From the NCBI GenBank assembly GCA_008973525.1, contig WACJ01000099.1:744001-808000 (forward strand): a stretch of 64,000 nucleotides of DNA. The letters are read 5' to 3'. The notes beneath the pieces were generated by a model. The model ran no database searches. It was given only the letters and a program-made list of their open reading frames with translations, and was not told where the DNA came from. How positions within the stretch are numbered: the stretch's first letter is position 1; the number at the start of each line of letters is the position of its first letter. The stretch comes from Stenopsyche tienmushanensis. Its lineage: Eukaryota > Arthropoda > Insecta > Trichoptera > Stenopsychidae. The position numbers and the translations under genes are program-made. This document shows, one piece after another, positions 1-12,500 of the stretch.

Positions 1-161
1 GGCGTTTTTCCTCTGAATCTCAATGCATTGAATAAAATGGAAGCCATAAATAAAAACTTTAAATCTCACTCTATAACATGAAAAAGGATTAAATTGATAT
101 CTTCCATATTGTTTGTGTTATTAATTTTTAAAATAAGGTAGTTTCCCTGCTGCACCCTGTA
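1..161. repeat. Terminal part of a TACAG-type MITE
   Basis: The stretch ends with an outward terminus (about 133-161) that reads AAGGTAGTTTCCCTGC followed by TGCACCCTGTA. The same terminus recurs at about 9196-9228 and as both ends of a complete 483-bp inverted-repeat element at 49142-49624. The preceding 130 bases also resemble 9100-9195, including the ATATGGAAGAAAGGATTTAATTGAT-like stretch, so both are probably ends of the same non-autonomous DNA transposon. The other end lies outside the window. Confidence 0.5.
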
Positions 162-1130
162 TTATAAACCGATAGCATTGACTTGGTTTTCATAGCTTGT
201 ACATGTTTATAAAAATTTGGTCGTTAACCACATCTCCTGCATAAAATCCGAGACGGATCAATTCAGAATGATATTCAATATCTGCTGTGGTCCAGCATTC
301 AAAGACCAACTTATGAGCCGCCACTTCAACAACAGTTATTTTTATTGTTTGAGCGTTCCTACGGAAATGCAAACGACAGATGAACGATGCTGATATCATT
401 AATATGATTCGATTAAATGAAACAAAAAACGAAATATCGATAGATTTGCATATTTCATCGGGCATAATTCAATGGTTGTTTGCTTTTCATAATGCATGCT
501 CACGCGACACATACTATTTTCGTCCTAAATTTATATCGTATATTTTAACGGATCAAAGCATTCGCTTTTGATTACATTGTAGGAAGATCTTGAAATCGAC
601 AATTTAATAAGGCTTTGCCCCATTAGGATCTGACATAAACACTTCAGTTTGGGATTGTTTTGACTTCGTTGATGCATTGCAGCTCGTCACTGTGTTTGGA
701 AGATTTCTGAAATAATAAATGGCACCAGAGCACCGTTAATCAACCATATTTCATATCGCAGACAGCAAATATAATATGTATGTACGGAATGCTTGTAAAT
801 TCTGCAACATAAGGGTATTAAATGCAGCGCTCATTAAAATAAAATCTAATCTACGTGAGTGAAATTTGATATAGTTTAGACTACTTCATTAAAGCCCTTT
901 GCAGCCGACATGAATATATATATATATGTTTTTTTCTCGTTATAAATAAAGCGAGTATAAATTCGGGCAGACAAAAACCTATCCTATAATCAGTTTAAAG
1001 ACTGTCTTGAGCTGGAGATTCACCAAGTCAATCTTCAATTGAAAAACTAGATCTCTTTCTGCCCTGATGCCGCACAATAGTGGTATCATAATAGGAAACC
1101 GCGCTTATCGATGCCTCCGAAGAATGGGTC

Positions 1131-1395
1131 CTCTTTGAGTAGTGAGCCAATTTAAAATCATCATAAACATAAATGCTATATTTGTATGTCGCCACTTATC
1201 ATTCGTACAAATCCACTCATCTGTCAGGACCGTCGCAGTGTGTATGAAGTTTGTATATAAAAAATAAACACAATATTCGGTAATTTATCTGTTGTTGTCT
1301 CTAAACTCAACGCGCAAAACACTCTCTGTGTAAAAATCCTATTTTTTTAATCACTTGAATTCGGACACAACATTGCGTCTTATCTCTTTAAGGGA
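1131..1395 (+). repeat. LTR-like repeat, copy 1
   Basis: This copy carries the family block GTATGTCGCCACTTATCATT, then CTGTCAGGACCGTCGCAGTG, then an AATAAA-rich segment and an ending GAATTCGGACACAACA. Related copies lie near 3925-4400, 5050-5470 (reverse), 6230-6560, 15131-15245 (reverse), 19640-19800 and 45010-45170. A stretch running TGTATG...ACAACA with an internal polyadenylation-like signal suggests a solo LTR. No gag or pol reading frame accompanies any copy, so the LTR assignment is inference. Confidence 0.45.
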
Positions 1396-3275
1396 TGTTT
1401 CTACCTTGTTGGTTAAATTTTATTTTTTCTTCGCGTATCGAAAAGAACCAATGTTCGAAAAGAAATTCGCCGACGAGCTGCGTTTCGCGAATCTGAAGAG
1501 AAGAGAAACATAAAACGCGTTTTTCTCAAAACTACTTTTTCCAAGCTCATGGAAGTGCTCCCACATGCCCTAAATAAGCATTCTTTTTTAAATTTGTCAA
1601 ATACGTGTATAATAAACGTCTTCATCGTATAGACTATAATTATCCAAAAATATTTAAAAGTGTTTATTTAATCAACAAAAAACTACAAAAAATACTGATA
1701 AAAACATAACTTTTTTTTTGATTGCTCACTGTTATTTTATTTTCCAATATTTCTTCTTAATTGTAGTCTAAGCTATACGCAATATTATACGAAGTAAAAA
1801 TATGTTTAATTTTTTTACTATAAATCACTTGTTCAGGACTTAGGACTTCCATGGTGAAGAATGTCATCGCTTGGACACAAAAAAATTGTCAAATTTTAAA
1901 AATTTTTTTTTGTTCAATAAAGATCGCCTAGTCAACACTCTAAATATTAAAATTATTTAATACTTTTCCCATAAAATTTTTTTTGAAAAACCAATCACTT
2001 TTAGGTCCAAAAAGATAGAAACGTCCTATAAGGGGTTAAAACAGTTTGGATTTTTTCGCGCGTTTTTTCTGAATATTCCAAATTGAAATGTGGAAAATCG
2101 CCATTGCCGGGTCATTGTAAATTGACATACCGCCTGTTTGGCCCCGTAAATAAATAAGCAAGTCCCAATTTTTAATCTATTCACCTGCTTTAAAATTGCA
2201 CAAAGGTGTCTGCCTGTTCTGATTCAGACGAACTTCAATACATATCTGTAATGTACTTTGTTCCAATATCTACGGTCCACAAAGCTTCCCTGCAGGGTGT
2301 AATATTGCAAGGTGGCATTTGTAGAATTTGTTATTAAATCTTCTTCATACAATTTTGCCGTGTTCGAGAGCGGATATGGATGTGAAAGCTTCCATTATTT
2401 TTGCAGCAAAGCTACAAGAACCAAGTGTGCTATAATTAAGCCTTCGACTCAATGCAGATGTGTATTTCGGTAAAAGTATTTCAATGAAAACATTTTGTAT
2501 GAAAAGTTATCTTAGAACGCTATTTGAAATTGTATAGTACTGCAAACTTCAGTAGGACCGCCTATTAGTGACCGAATACAAAATTATTAAGATAACTTTG
2601 AGTTCCAAAAATTTCATCACTCACTCGTCGACTCAAATAATACAATCCTAATTTGATCATACGTAGAAGTTATGAGAAACAACCACGTGAAAAATTATTA
2701 CTACAGATGACCTACGGATCTATGGAGATCGCCTACATTTGATAATCGATATGACACTTTAAAAAAACTAAGAACGATCATGATTTTTTTCATAACTTAT
2801 AAGCCTCAAAAATCACATCGCAAAAACAATAACAGGAATGGATCATAATTTTAATTACGACATGGTTAAGAATCATCTGCATAGGATGCGTCATACTGAA
2901 CAATGCATTGCGCTACCCCATACGCCGGGGGTGGCACTACAAAATGAAATCGACTTGGGGTGAAAAAACTTTCATCGTATTCGTCATCTTTCTTTTCGAT
3001 TGTTCCGTTTTACTTTATTGTGCAAGAGCGCATGATCTCTACTGACCCACAGACCATAGCTGGTTTTAATAATAAGTTTTGGCACCCAAAACATCTGTGC
3101 TCCAGAAAGGTGATCATGTTTTATAAAATTTTAGTTCGCGCTTGAAAAAATCGCACAAACTTCCCCGCCGCTTTCACATCTTACCGGAGTGGATATTTTA
3201 TGAAAGTATCACTAAATAGAAGATATGTGCATGATTGTGGACATGTTTAGATGCATCTGTTGGAGAAAGAACCAG
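1396..3275. other. AT-rich intergenic sequence, no gene seen
   Basis: Only short unsupported reading frames, A/T homopolymer runs and low-complexity sequence are visible. No protein motif, terminal inverted repeat or RNA signature was recognised. It may contain 5' untranslated exons of grnd, which cannot be judged from sequence alone. Confidence 0.4.
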
Positions 3276-3735
3276 GGTCGTAACAAGGCGGCAAAGCAGG
3301 CGCCCGCCACGGGCGCAAAACGTAAAATACCCGAACGAGGATTGCACATGATTTTTATTTTACTTTACATGAATAAACACTGATTGACTCTGTTTTTATT
3401 ATATAATACATGTCAAATTGTCTAATCCCTATTTTATTTGTAATCGTTTAAACATTGGACCAATCCAACCGGTATAAGCCCGCAATAAAATAAAGACAAC
3501 ATTCTACCTATTGTAAAATGTAAACAACTCAATCGATCAGTCTTCTTCGGACAACTTCGTTTTGTATTGAGATATTCTGTAGACATGTTCCATGTACGGC
3601 ATCCGATCGCGAGGCGCTCATTCATCATAACAGCGATCCGAAAAAGCGGACCGTTTGGACACACAGACCTTATGGCCACTCCGTTCTCTTTTAGGGTTTT
3701 TTGGGACATTTTCGATGATGACATGCAATTCCGCA
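3276..3735 (+). repeat. GGTCCG-hairpin repeat family, copy 1
   Basis: This starts with GGTCGTAACAAGGCGGCAAA and runs through a GGGCGCAAAACG block. Further blocks are AACACTGATTGACT, CGGACAACTTCGTTTTGTA, ATCGCGAGGCGCTCATTCAT and the hairpin-like GATCCGAAAAAGCGGACC. The same ordered blocks recur at 4700, 17553, 18172, 24318, 25136, 27390, 29590 (reverse) and 46970 (reverse). Several termini resemble hAT ends of the GGGCCGTAACNAGG type, so it is probably a non-autonomous DNA transposon. Overlapping short frames are repeat shadows. Confidence 0.55.
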
Positions 3736-3924
3736 AAATGTTGTCTCTACGGACACACTTCTTATATTGTTGCAATACTTGTGAAAATAACTAATTTTTT
3801 AAACTCAAAGCAATCTTCGAATAGTATACTATGCGTATTTATAAAAAATGTCAACATGCGTCTTTCCTGGACCGAAGATGACTGTTTAAAAACAACATCT
3901 ATGAAAATACGATATAACCTTTTC

Positions 3925-4400
3925 GTTAGTGAGCAAATTTAAAATCGATGAAGTCGTTGATATCATAATCGCTTTACACCGATTACTTTCTGTCAGCTCC
4001 TAATCAGCGACAATCTTTAATTCGAGGCAGAGCCACTTGTCATGAACACTCGTCATTTCTTTACATAAACAATGCACAAAAAATCGATTCAAGTGCTCCT
4101 CCTTTAGAAGGAAATGATAATTGGACAAAGACTCATTCAACACGCAGCGAAGAACAGCAAGCAGTTAAATAAACAAACACTCTCGATAACACACAATATT
4201 CGGTCGTTTCTTTGTGTAAACAAATAACACACTTGAAATCGAAATCATTATAAGTGGATAAGTTTGGGCTTAACGATCTATACAATCATGCGATGCATAT
4301 GAAGAAGCTATCCGTCTCAGTCTCCCGAACTGCGCTAAGTTCTCTTTGTCTCTGTCCGCCTCGGAGCTTCAATGCACAAGAGTGCTCTTTCTGAATAATG
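3925..4400 (+). repeat. LTR-like repeat, copy 2
   Basis: This is a degenerate member of the LTR-like family. It contains AAACAAACACTCTCGATAACA, CACACAATATTCGGTCGTTT, ACACTTGAAATCGA and a downstream CTCTTTGTCTCTGTCC block. It has no coding content. An internal insertion or divergence near 4020-4140 separates the two recognisable halves. Confidence 0.4.
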
Positions 4401-4699
4401 AAGGTCAAAACGGATATTTCCGTAAGTACTCACGAAAAGGATAATATTATACGATAATTCCTATATTATTAAATAAACCCAGTAGTAAACTGGGATATAA
4501 AATAAATATAGGAATTATTTCTCAATCGTTTTCCACTTTCACTCAATTGTGCAGTTAAAACATTTTAAATATACCATTCTTTTTTGAGATGATAGTTGGC
4601 AAAATATAATAAGCAATTGCTAAATTATACTGAAAGGATTTTTATGCGCATGAAATCCAACACGCCATTTGGTCACAATGGAAGCGTTGGTACGATTAC

Positions 4700-4880
4700 T
4701 GGCGTTTTGTATTGAGATATTCTGTAGACATATTTAGGTATGGCATCAGATCGCGAGGCGCTCATTCATCATAACAGCGATCCAAAAAGCGGACCGATTG
4801 GACACACAGGCATTGTGACCACTCCATCCTCATTCAGAACTTTTTGCGGCATTTTATTTGATCTGTACGATTAATCTAGA
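4700..4880 (+). repeat. GGTCCG-hairpin repeat family, copy 2 (truncated)
   Basis: Only the 3' half of the family is present: GCGTTTTGTATTGAGATATT, ATCGCGAGGCGCTCATTCAT, ATCCAAAAAGCGGACC and CGGCATTTTATTTGATCTG. The hairpin's left arm carries a substitution relative to better-preserved copies. Confidence 0.5.
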
Positions 4881-5049
4881 CTACCTATAAAATCTGTATA
4901 TTTATCTATCTTACTAATTTATGGTAGTTTTTAATATTTGCTGTGCACCATTTTTGAGCAAGTTGGCATGGTACCGAATAGCGAGACTAATAGACTAATA
5001 TTTTTTGGATACCTGTCACGTAATTGCTCCTCAACCCCTCAAAGAGGTA

Positions 5050-5470
5050 AGACACAATGTTGTGTCCGAATTCCAGTACCTCGTAACGAGCATTCTTAGA
5101 CGTTGAACTCGGAGACAGATTGAGACGGAGAGTGTCTTGCACGTTGAGTTTGAAGATAAACAGAGACGGAGAGAGTATCTTGCAAGTCGGAGATTGCGAA
5201 TGGGAGACAGAGACGGAGATAGTATTTTGCGTACATCGTACGATTGTACAGATCGTTAACCCCTATATATCGACTAATAATGATATAATTAATCGATTTC
5301 AAGTGTATTTTTTATGCTTACACAAATAAATTACCGAATATTTTATGATATCGACAATGTTTTTTTTAATTATATACAAGCTTCATACACACTGCGACGG
5401 TCCTGACAGATAAGTGGATTTTTACGAATGATATATATATTCATACTTTTATCGTCAACGATTATTAAAA
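5050..5470 (-). repeat. LTR-like repeat, copy 3, reverse orientation
   Basis: Read on the minus strand, this is the fullest copy of the LTR-like family. It has ATCTGTCAGGACCGTCGCAG, then a TATA/AATAAA-type region, the AATATTCGG block and repeated CTCTCCGTCTCTGT units. It ends with GGAATTCGGACACAACA. The GAGACGGAGAGAG motif appears in several imperfect tandem units between 5110 and 5222. The short overlapping frames on both strands are products of this repeat. Confidence 0.5.
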
Positions 5471-6229
5471 ATTAAACTCGACCGTAGCACAGCTTGCTTG
5501 TTTCTCACTGTATGATATTAGGTACCAATTATAAAAAGAAGGGGCGTCTGATTGTATTTGCAGCACCCTTATGATAGAGCTATTATTCGTGGCGAGCGAA
5601 ACGTGGTGACATTTTTTATTTATAAATCACTCTTTGGCTGAAATTAGTCGAGTCTATGCATGAAAGAGGTTTGTAAGTCTTTTTCGATGCATTCAATCAA
5701 ATAAATGAAAAACGATGGCTATCAAAGTAGTTGTTCGTCTTCATATCTCTCAAAGGATGCACGTTCATTTAAAATTGAGCGGGCTGACAAAGGGCCCTCA
5801 AGAACTGTTCATGTAAAAAACATTTTTAATATCCAAGATGACTATTAATTTTAGAGTATTAATTATTGCTAATTATCCAATCGTCAAAATGAAAACTATA
5901 GAAAAACTATTTCAGGCACAACTAGGGAGTAAATCTAATATTTCGCGAGTCGTATTAATGTCAAAGAATATTAAAAAGTTACTTTTGGTGGTTTACATTG
6001 TTAATGGATTTTTGTCTGCCATTGAGGGGTTAAAGTTTGAAAGAGTATTTAATCAGATCTCATTCAATTTGATAAGATCAATCTCAAATACAAGCCCTGT
6101 CTAATTAGAGTAGGGAATATGAGAAGGGATATTGTATCTCCGCCAAGCATTATATGTCAATAACACAGCCCACGTATTTTTTGTTTTGGAATAAGAATAT
6201 TTTAATTTAGGACAAAGAAGCGGCCAACC
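5471..6229. other. Intergenic, no supported gene
   Basis: An 88-codon frame at 5838-6104 (+) has no recognisable domain, and neither start context nor splice sites give it support. Nothing else is recognisable in this stretch. Confidence 0.35.
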
Positions 6230-6560
6230 TTTTCGTTTGCCAAACAATATTTATTCAATCTGCAATGCGAAACATCTGAGATAAAATCGCCATTTATCTG
6301 TCAGGACCATCGCAGCGTGTATGAAGCTTGTACATACATAAATAAATATACACTCGATAACACACAATATTCAGTTATTTCTTCAATTAAACATAAACAA
6401 TACACTTGAAATCGATTCGTTATATCGTTCATATATCACTATTGGTCGATAAATTTGGGTTAACGATCTATAAGTCTGTCTCTGAGCTCAACGTATAAGA
6501 ATGCCCTTTATGAATCACTGAAATTCGATCGCAAATAGGCGACTGCACCGCCATACGGTT
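6230..6560 (+). repeat. LTR-like repeat, copy 4
   Basis: This copy contains TATCTGTCAGGACCATCGCAG, AAATAAATATACACTCGATA, CACACAATATTCAGTTATTT and ACACTTGAAATCGATTCG. A downstream tail reads TGAATCACTGAAATTCGATC then GCAAATAGGCGA. The same tail starts the large duplication at 12188 and 20760, which indicates that the duplicated block begins inside an LTR-like end. Confidence 0.45.
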
Positions 6561-7226
6561 TAACAATGATGCATACATTTGTTCGTTCAAACCGCTGTTT
6601 ATTATGATTTTTTTAGATATATATATATAAATAGAATAGCTGCAATCGCGATTAAGTACGACAAACTATTTTCATATAAAGTCACACACACAGATTTATT
6701 GCACGTTTCATTATATAGGGAAGGATTAACATCGCAACCCCTATGTTTTCGAAGCGTATACTGTGAAGGGAAGATCCATAACAAATGACTGCACAATTTT
6801 GGCATTAAAATGATGGTGTTCGTTGAAATTGCCAAAAAACAAACGTGGATACTATGACTTTAAGGATGAAATTAAATTAAATAAATACGTTTCATTATTG
6901 TATGGCTGGTAATGGTATGGTCTAGCGTTGAGAATGATGACCTACCACAATGCCTGCATTACTGAATTATGAAATAAGTCATTATGGCACTTATTAGAAT
7001 AAATATAGCTTGCATTTTCATCGTGGCAATTTGGATGGATGTCATTTTCATTACAAATTTTCATTTGATTGCACGCAATGCCAGTATGTAAACCGGCCAT
7101 ATGCCGCTTTACTTTCATATTTCATTCATTTTTATTGATATTTTAAGTGTCGGATTACAGGTTTCACGTACACCTGCCTTGGATACATATTTTCTTTGTA
7201 TTATAATAGCTAGTGTTTTCTTCGCG

Positions 7227-7251
7227 ACGATGGTTCCTAAGCAACCATCGT
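7227..7251. other. Perfect 9-bp stem hairpin
   Basis: ACGATGGTT (7227-7235) is exactly complementary to AACCATCGT (7243-7251) across a 7-base loop, CCTAAGC. It lies inside an unsupported 98-codon frame (7101-7397). No function is assigned. It could be a transposon-internal palindrome. Confidence 0.5.
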
Positions 7252-7849
7252 ACATGGCACAACATAAGCCGTATTCCGCGAAGAATCGTTCATTCCAGTT
7301 TCACCTGCTGGATGATAAGCACTCCTTTGTAACCGTTTTTATTTTGCCATCTTTATTCTTGGCAAATCGATCGGTGTTATTAATAACAAAAATGTGAGCC
7401 GCCGTGGGAACTGTTCACATGGCGCCCTGACCAAGGGGTGTTTGTGGACAGGACACGAGTCGGGACAGACCTCAAGCAAATATCAGGTGGATTAATTTCT
7501 ATTTTCGTACAGATCTTATGATTCATTCTATCGATCTAAATATTTTTTATTCTCTATTTATCCGCGTTTGACACTAAATCATCAATTAAGAACGCAGTTC
7601 CAAAAAGGGCAAAAAATCAAAAGTATTTTGTCACGTGTACTAAAATATTTATTTAAAAAATATTTGCATGCAAATTGAATGATATATCATCTGCCTTCAC
7701 GATCAAAGACATTTGATCAATTTTTTTACCTTCAACTACACGTTTCCTTCATTTTATGCATAAACTAATGATTGTCTTAAAACATATTGTTTGGCACATG
7801 GACCAATTTTTTTTTTTTTTTTTGAACAGATGAGTCTTTTTTATGCTTT

Positions 7850-8412
7850 ACATAAAGGTCCTATGTCTTGGGTGTCAGAGTTGTCGAAATAGATTTTATA
7901 TCAAAACATTTCAAAAAAATACCCAAAACGATATGCTACATGCTAATCCAAATTTCTTTGTCTGGAGTAGGGAACGTTTCCAGACAAAGAAATTCAGTGG
8001 TGTCAGGTCTATAGACCGTGCGAGCCACGAAATAGGGTACGACCCAGACAAAGATCCATTGGTGTCAGGTCTGGACTTATGAAAGATTTTTGTAGCATAT
8101 AGCATATCGTTGGAAAAGATATAAACTAGAGAACTAAGATTAAACTTTGAAAATTAAACTAATCTCAAAATAGTTGTTAATATTTCGTTTAAAGAATTTA
8201 GAAGTTGACATTGTGTGACAAAGTGGAAGTCTAGAAGTAATTTTCTTTGAACCAACTACATAATGATTTATTTAGATCAAAAATACATTGCAAAATATAA
8301 AAACAAAAGTTATTTTGTGCTATTACGACCCTATGATTTTGGGTATTTTTTCAAAATGTTGAAAAAAAAACTATTTCGACAACCCTTACACTTAGGACAC
8401 ATAGCATATGTG
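7850..8412. mobile_element. MITE with long terminal inverted repeats
   Basis: The left arm (about 7851-7931) and right arm (about 8337-8411) are inverted copies. Both read inward as CTATGT..., GTTGTCGAAATAG, a T-rich stretch, CAAAACATTT/CAACATTTTG and AAAAAATACCCAAAA. The element is about 560 bp and has no supported gene. Its interior holds a 16-bp perfect hairpin at 7951-7994 and GGTGTCAGGTCT repeats. A related single end occurs near 11882-11960. No clear target-site duplication was identified. Confidence 0.6.
7951..7994. repeat. 16-bp perfect palindromic hairpin inside the MITE
   Basis: AATTTCTTTGTCTGGA (7951-7966) pairs perfectly with TCCAGACAAAGAAATT (7979-7994) around a 12-base loop. 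The stem word CAGACAAAGA recurs at 8044-8053 as ACCCAGACAAAGATCC, so this short word is reused within the element. Confidence 0.7.
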
Positions 8413-8599
8413 TGAATCGTGACAAAAGATCCCCTTACCTCCAAAAAAAATTGCATGTTTATAAACAAAAAAAAACAAAATTAATAATTCGCCTCAGTTC
8501 CGGTTTTCTTTCCAGCAAAAATAACGGTTTTCGGTTCAGTTCCAGTTCGAAGTCCTGATATAAACTGTATAAAATTCGGGTGTAAATAATTTAAGTACA

Positions 8600-9060
8600 G
8601 TTTAAATGACTTACATTTAAAAAAAGTAAAGACGCGTTTCATGGGTTTTAAAAACCGCATAACTTTGAAACAACTACATAAAATATATCCAAAATCGCAT
8701 AAAAAAAGTTGAAAACGCGTCCAAAGATTTCATTATGGTAGGACCGTCACTAAAAATGCCATAACTCCGTAAGTAGTAGCAATTTTGGAAATTCGTTTGG
8801 AGGATGTATTTTTAAAAGTCGAAATATTGTAAATGCAAAAAAAAAACGAAATCGATTTACGCAATCCCCAAGCATATTTTTTATTCAAAATTTCGGTTAG
8901 TGTTGATGATTTATTTCATCCAAAATATCTTTATACGTACTGGATATGAAATTTTAAAAAAATTGCTTCAAAAAAAAAATCGCATAACTTCGAAATCGCA
9001 CAAAAAAAGTCGCACAAAAATAATATTGAGTGTATTTTGCAAAAAATTCTTCGAAATTTT
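8600..9060. repeat. CGCATAAC-type repeat family, copy 1
   Basis: This contains AAAAACCGCATAACTTTGAA, ATATATCCAAAATCGCATAA, AATCGCATAACTTCGAAATC and GCACAAAAATAATATTGAGTG. The same phrases occur in two better delimited elements, 19825-20500 and 38156-39120, and in a short piece at 16075-16215. It is non-coding and AT-rich. Confidence 0.5.
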
Positions 9061-9099
9061 CGCCATATCTCCACATCCATTTCTTCAAATTTTGATTTA

Positions 9100-9228
9100 A
9101 AAAAATCTCAATCATGGGGATTTCCATGCTGCACTCTGATGAGAAGCTTTAAAACTCGATTGTAATATGGAAGAAAGGATTTAATTGATAATGATAAGGT
9201 AGTTTCCCTGCCGCACCCCGTTTTTAAT
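9100..9228. repeat. TACAG-type MITE terminus
   Basis: This ends with ATAAGGTAGTTTCCCTGC followed by CGCACCCCGT and matches the termini at 133-161 and 49594-49624. It lies about 110 bases upstream of the splice acceptor that opens the first grnd coding exon. Confidence 0.45.
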
Positions 9229-9338
9229 GTTTAATTATTTTTTTTGGAATTATAATTAAGCACCGTCCAAGCTTCATATAGATCTAAGATTGCAAAATTT
9301 TATAGGCTATTTTTGTGATTGTTTATTCATTTTTGCAG

Positions 9339-9566
9339 GAGGAATAGCAATGGGTCCACTGGTGAAATTGTCATACTTACTGGTGTCACTCGTCGCCATC
9401 AGTCAAGTTAGGGGACTCTCCTTGCGCGGCGAGAAATGTGGACAACTCACCTGCGACCTGCTCGAATTCTGTAACCCTGACGATAATAGATGCTCTCCAT
9501 GCTCGAGGATCTGCGACAAGGACAACCACAACTACGATTTGACCCTGTGCGATACGAAATGTCAAA
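9339..9566 (+). CDS. grnd: grnd first coding exon: signal peptide and cysteine-rich ectodomain
   Basis: This exon carries the start codon (9350), a hydrophobic leader and all eight cysteines of the ligand-binding module. It ends CAA A|GTAAGA (phase 1), which joins cleanly to 30396 so that Gln72 is followed by Ile73. Its GC content and codon choice are clearly higher than those of the surrounding repeats, as expected for conserved coding sequence. Confidence 0.8.
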
Positions 9567-12500
9567 GTAAGATACTTTTTTTTTCTTTGTTTATGTTTTC
9601 GTATTCAGCGAGGGTGTGAATTTGCCTCAGCAAATTCCCCCATTTCATTCGAGTGGAAGCAAAAATAAATGTATGATGAGCTATGACTATCCATTGAATC
9701 TATTTTTCCAGTACATCCAGCAACTGGTGGTTCTTAAGTCGATGCCTGTCCCACAGTTATCGTTTCATGTCTGTCTTTATCCATTTTACATCCAAGCGTC
9801 TTGATATATAATCTTAAAATTGATCCATGTAACTATTTCACACATATTTTTAAGTATTTAAATACAAACACTGCAAATACGCAGTACCTACTGGATGAGA
9901 CGATTTACCAATGTTTGAGTTTTAATCCGATTTTTTTAGCTTTTTCATTGGCATTAAATGACGACCAAATGTCGCGGTCATTAATTACAGCTTAAATTAC
10001 AAACGGATATCCATATTATAATTAAATCGTAATTATGGGAACGGCAGCATCGTGAAACATTTTAATGGAATTCCGAAACGAGTTACATCGGAATTTTCTG
10101 AAAATCCAAATTGTGTAAAATTCCACTATTAATATGTCCGATAGTCAAAGATCTCTAAGACAAGCGGATTTTAGTGTAGCTAGAAATATTTGAACGCAAA
10201 AAGGACCCATTTTATTGAAGAATTTTAGCAGTAATTTTGAGCGGCGAGTGGTCATGAAAAATCGTAGATCATCTTAGATCATCACCGAAGGTTGCTCTAT
10301 GATTATTTACGAAGACTTCTATGGGATAATGCTATTGTATTTCGAAGCACTATATTAACCATATACGAGCACAATCATTGTATTCATGTCGCCGATTCCT
10401 TTAGACGCTCGAAAATTAGTCGTTTTTCATGATTTTTTTTAATGCTGATAAAATAATCGTATCATTTTAATTTTTTGACATTATTTTACTACAACCTTAA
10501 AGTACTAATTTATTTTTTTTGTTTAAAAACAAAAAACAAAATGGCGGAGTTATAAGGTATTCCATTAGGCGCTTTTCCTCGTGATATCAAACGGTTCGCC
10601 ACTTGTCGAAGGTTACCTGTTGAACTGAAATCGAAAATGGAAATATTTTTTGATTTTTAAAATATCTGAGCAGTTAACCAGGCTACAATTTTTTTAAAAA
10701 GTATAAAATTAAAAAAAATAATAGGCTTTTTAGTTGAACTTTCACATTTTTAACCATTTTCTTGATCATTTTTTCTCCAAAAAAATCATTTATTTACTCT
10801 AAAATCTTAAAACTTTAGTTTAATTGACTAGATAATATTATAGTGAGAAACATCTCAAAATATCAGTCAGATCGATCAACAACTTTTTAAGCTAAAACTG
10901 GCGAACATTTTGAAAATGCAGTTTCGATACAATCTCGTTTAATGTTTCAATGCGATGCAACTATCAATTTTAGTGACTTACTGATCAACCAATGATTCCA
11001 AATGAGTATAATAGATCTTCAGCTTTCTCAAAAAGTTGATTATCTTCGACTAACTGTTGTTTTTGGGCTATATAAGCTGCTTTTGTCTCAGAAAGACTCT
11101 TACGGTTTTAACTCGTTACCCGCGCTTCATCGGTATTTTCAGCAAAGACTTTACAGTAGGTGCCAATAATTATATTTAATGTATTCATCATCTTCAAAAT
11201 GAAGCTGCATTTGTTATTAAATATCCCAGTAGCAATGTTCGTTGATATTTCAATGATTTTTATATCGGAATGCAGGTGATTTAGAACCAGTCGCCAAGTC
11301 GTCGAGTTAAAACATTTATAAGCATTTTGGGTATGACAATTCAAGCATCCTTGAAGTAATTCATGCCTGGACAAATCTTTATAAATTAGTAAGAGATCCT
11401 GTTTTATCTCTTGTCAGTTTGTCACATTTTTGCATTCATTGATGATCGCGTTTGAACACAGAAAAGTCGGATCGCGAAAAGAGTGCAACAATGGAACGGC
11501 CATAAATCGCCGAGTAAGTGTTTAAGAGCTGGTGTGTTTTTTAAAAAATATTTCCTTTTGAAGTTTTTCATTTGCATGGTTTCAATGGGTAATTGTGTGT
11601 TTCTGATGTTAGGTATGTCGAGCTTTTGTATTTTTTGAAAAACGGACTTTAATCCGCGCACTTCTAACAAAGCACTCTCGTTTATTGAGCCTCTTTATTG
11701 TGAAGTCGATTCCAATCGAGAGATGCTGAAGCATAATCCATCATTGCAAAAAATATCTGTATTCATCCGACTGGAATCTTTAATTTTTCAAATCTGGAGT
11801 ATTTTTTGTACGATTTGATTGCAAGAGTTCATGTGTCACCCATATTCCTCACTTGTAAGTCTTTCATGAGCTTATATGACTACCTTGGCACATGGACTGA
11901 CAATTTTTTTTTCAGGTATCAGGGTTATCAAAAAAGTAAACCTAATCCCGAAAAAATCGGAATTGAATTTTTTATCTAACAGAAGTCGTATACCTCACCA
12001 GCGCGTTGAAGGATACTAAATCGAGACATTTTCGCTGAGATCTGGACACTTGGAAACAGTGGCGTAACTACTAATTGGCGAGCTTAGGCGACGCCTAGGG
12101 GCAGTAACTGTCTAATCTATGTATGCTTATATTCAGTCATATATGTTTTTCAAATTGTTATATTAATATTAACCTTTCCCTACCGGTGATCACCGGAATT
12201 CGCTCGCAAATAGGCGATCGTACTACCACACAGGCTACACATTGATTAATTGTAATACAGTAGACTAGCGGTAATCCGGCACCACCTGTAGTCCGACATC
12301 CCAATACAAGCATAGTACATATGCACGATAAAGCTTCGTCAGTGTAAAAAAATGCAAATGTGTGATTCTGAACCGCCTAAATTTTATTTAAACTTTTTTT
12401 TAATTATTCAAAAAATAACCACATGAACGATGTGCTAAATGATGAAATTGGAATTATCTAATATATAAAAATTGTTTGTTCGTATGTAATACGCTGCCAT

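Noticed and set aside
7101..7397. 98-codon plus-strand frame with hydrophobic segments.
   Set aside because: No domain, no splice support, contains a perfect palindrome and sits among repeats. Probably chance.
9290..9349. Upstream in-frame ATG extending the grnd leader.
   Set aside because: It lies before the acceptor TTTTTGCAG at 9338, so it is intronic. The signal peptide starts naturally at 9350.
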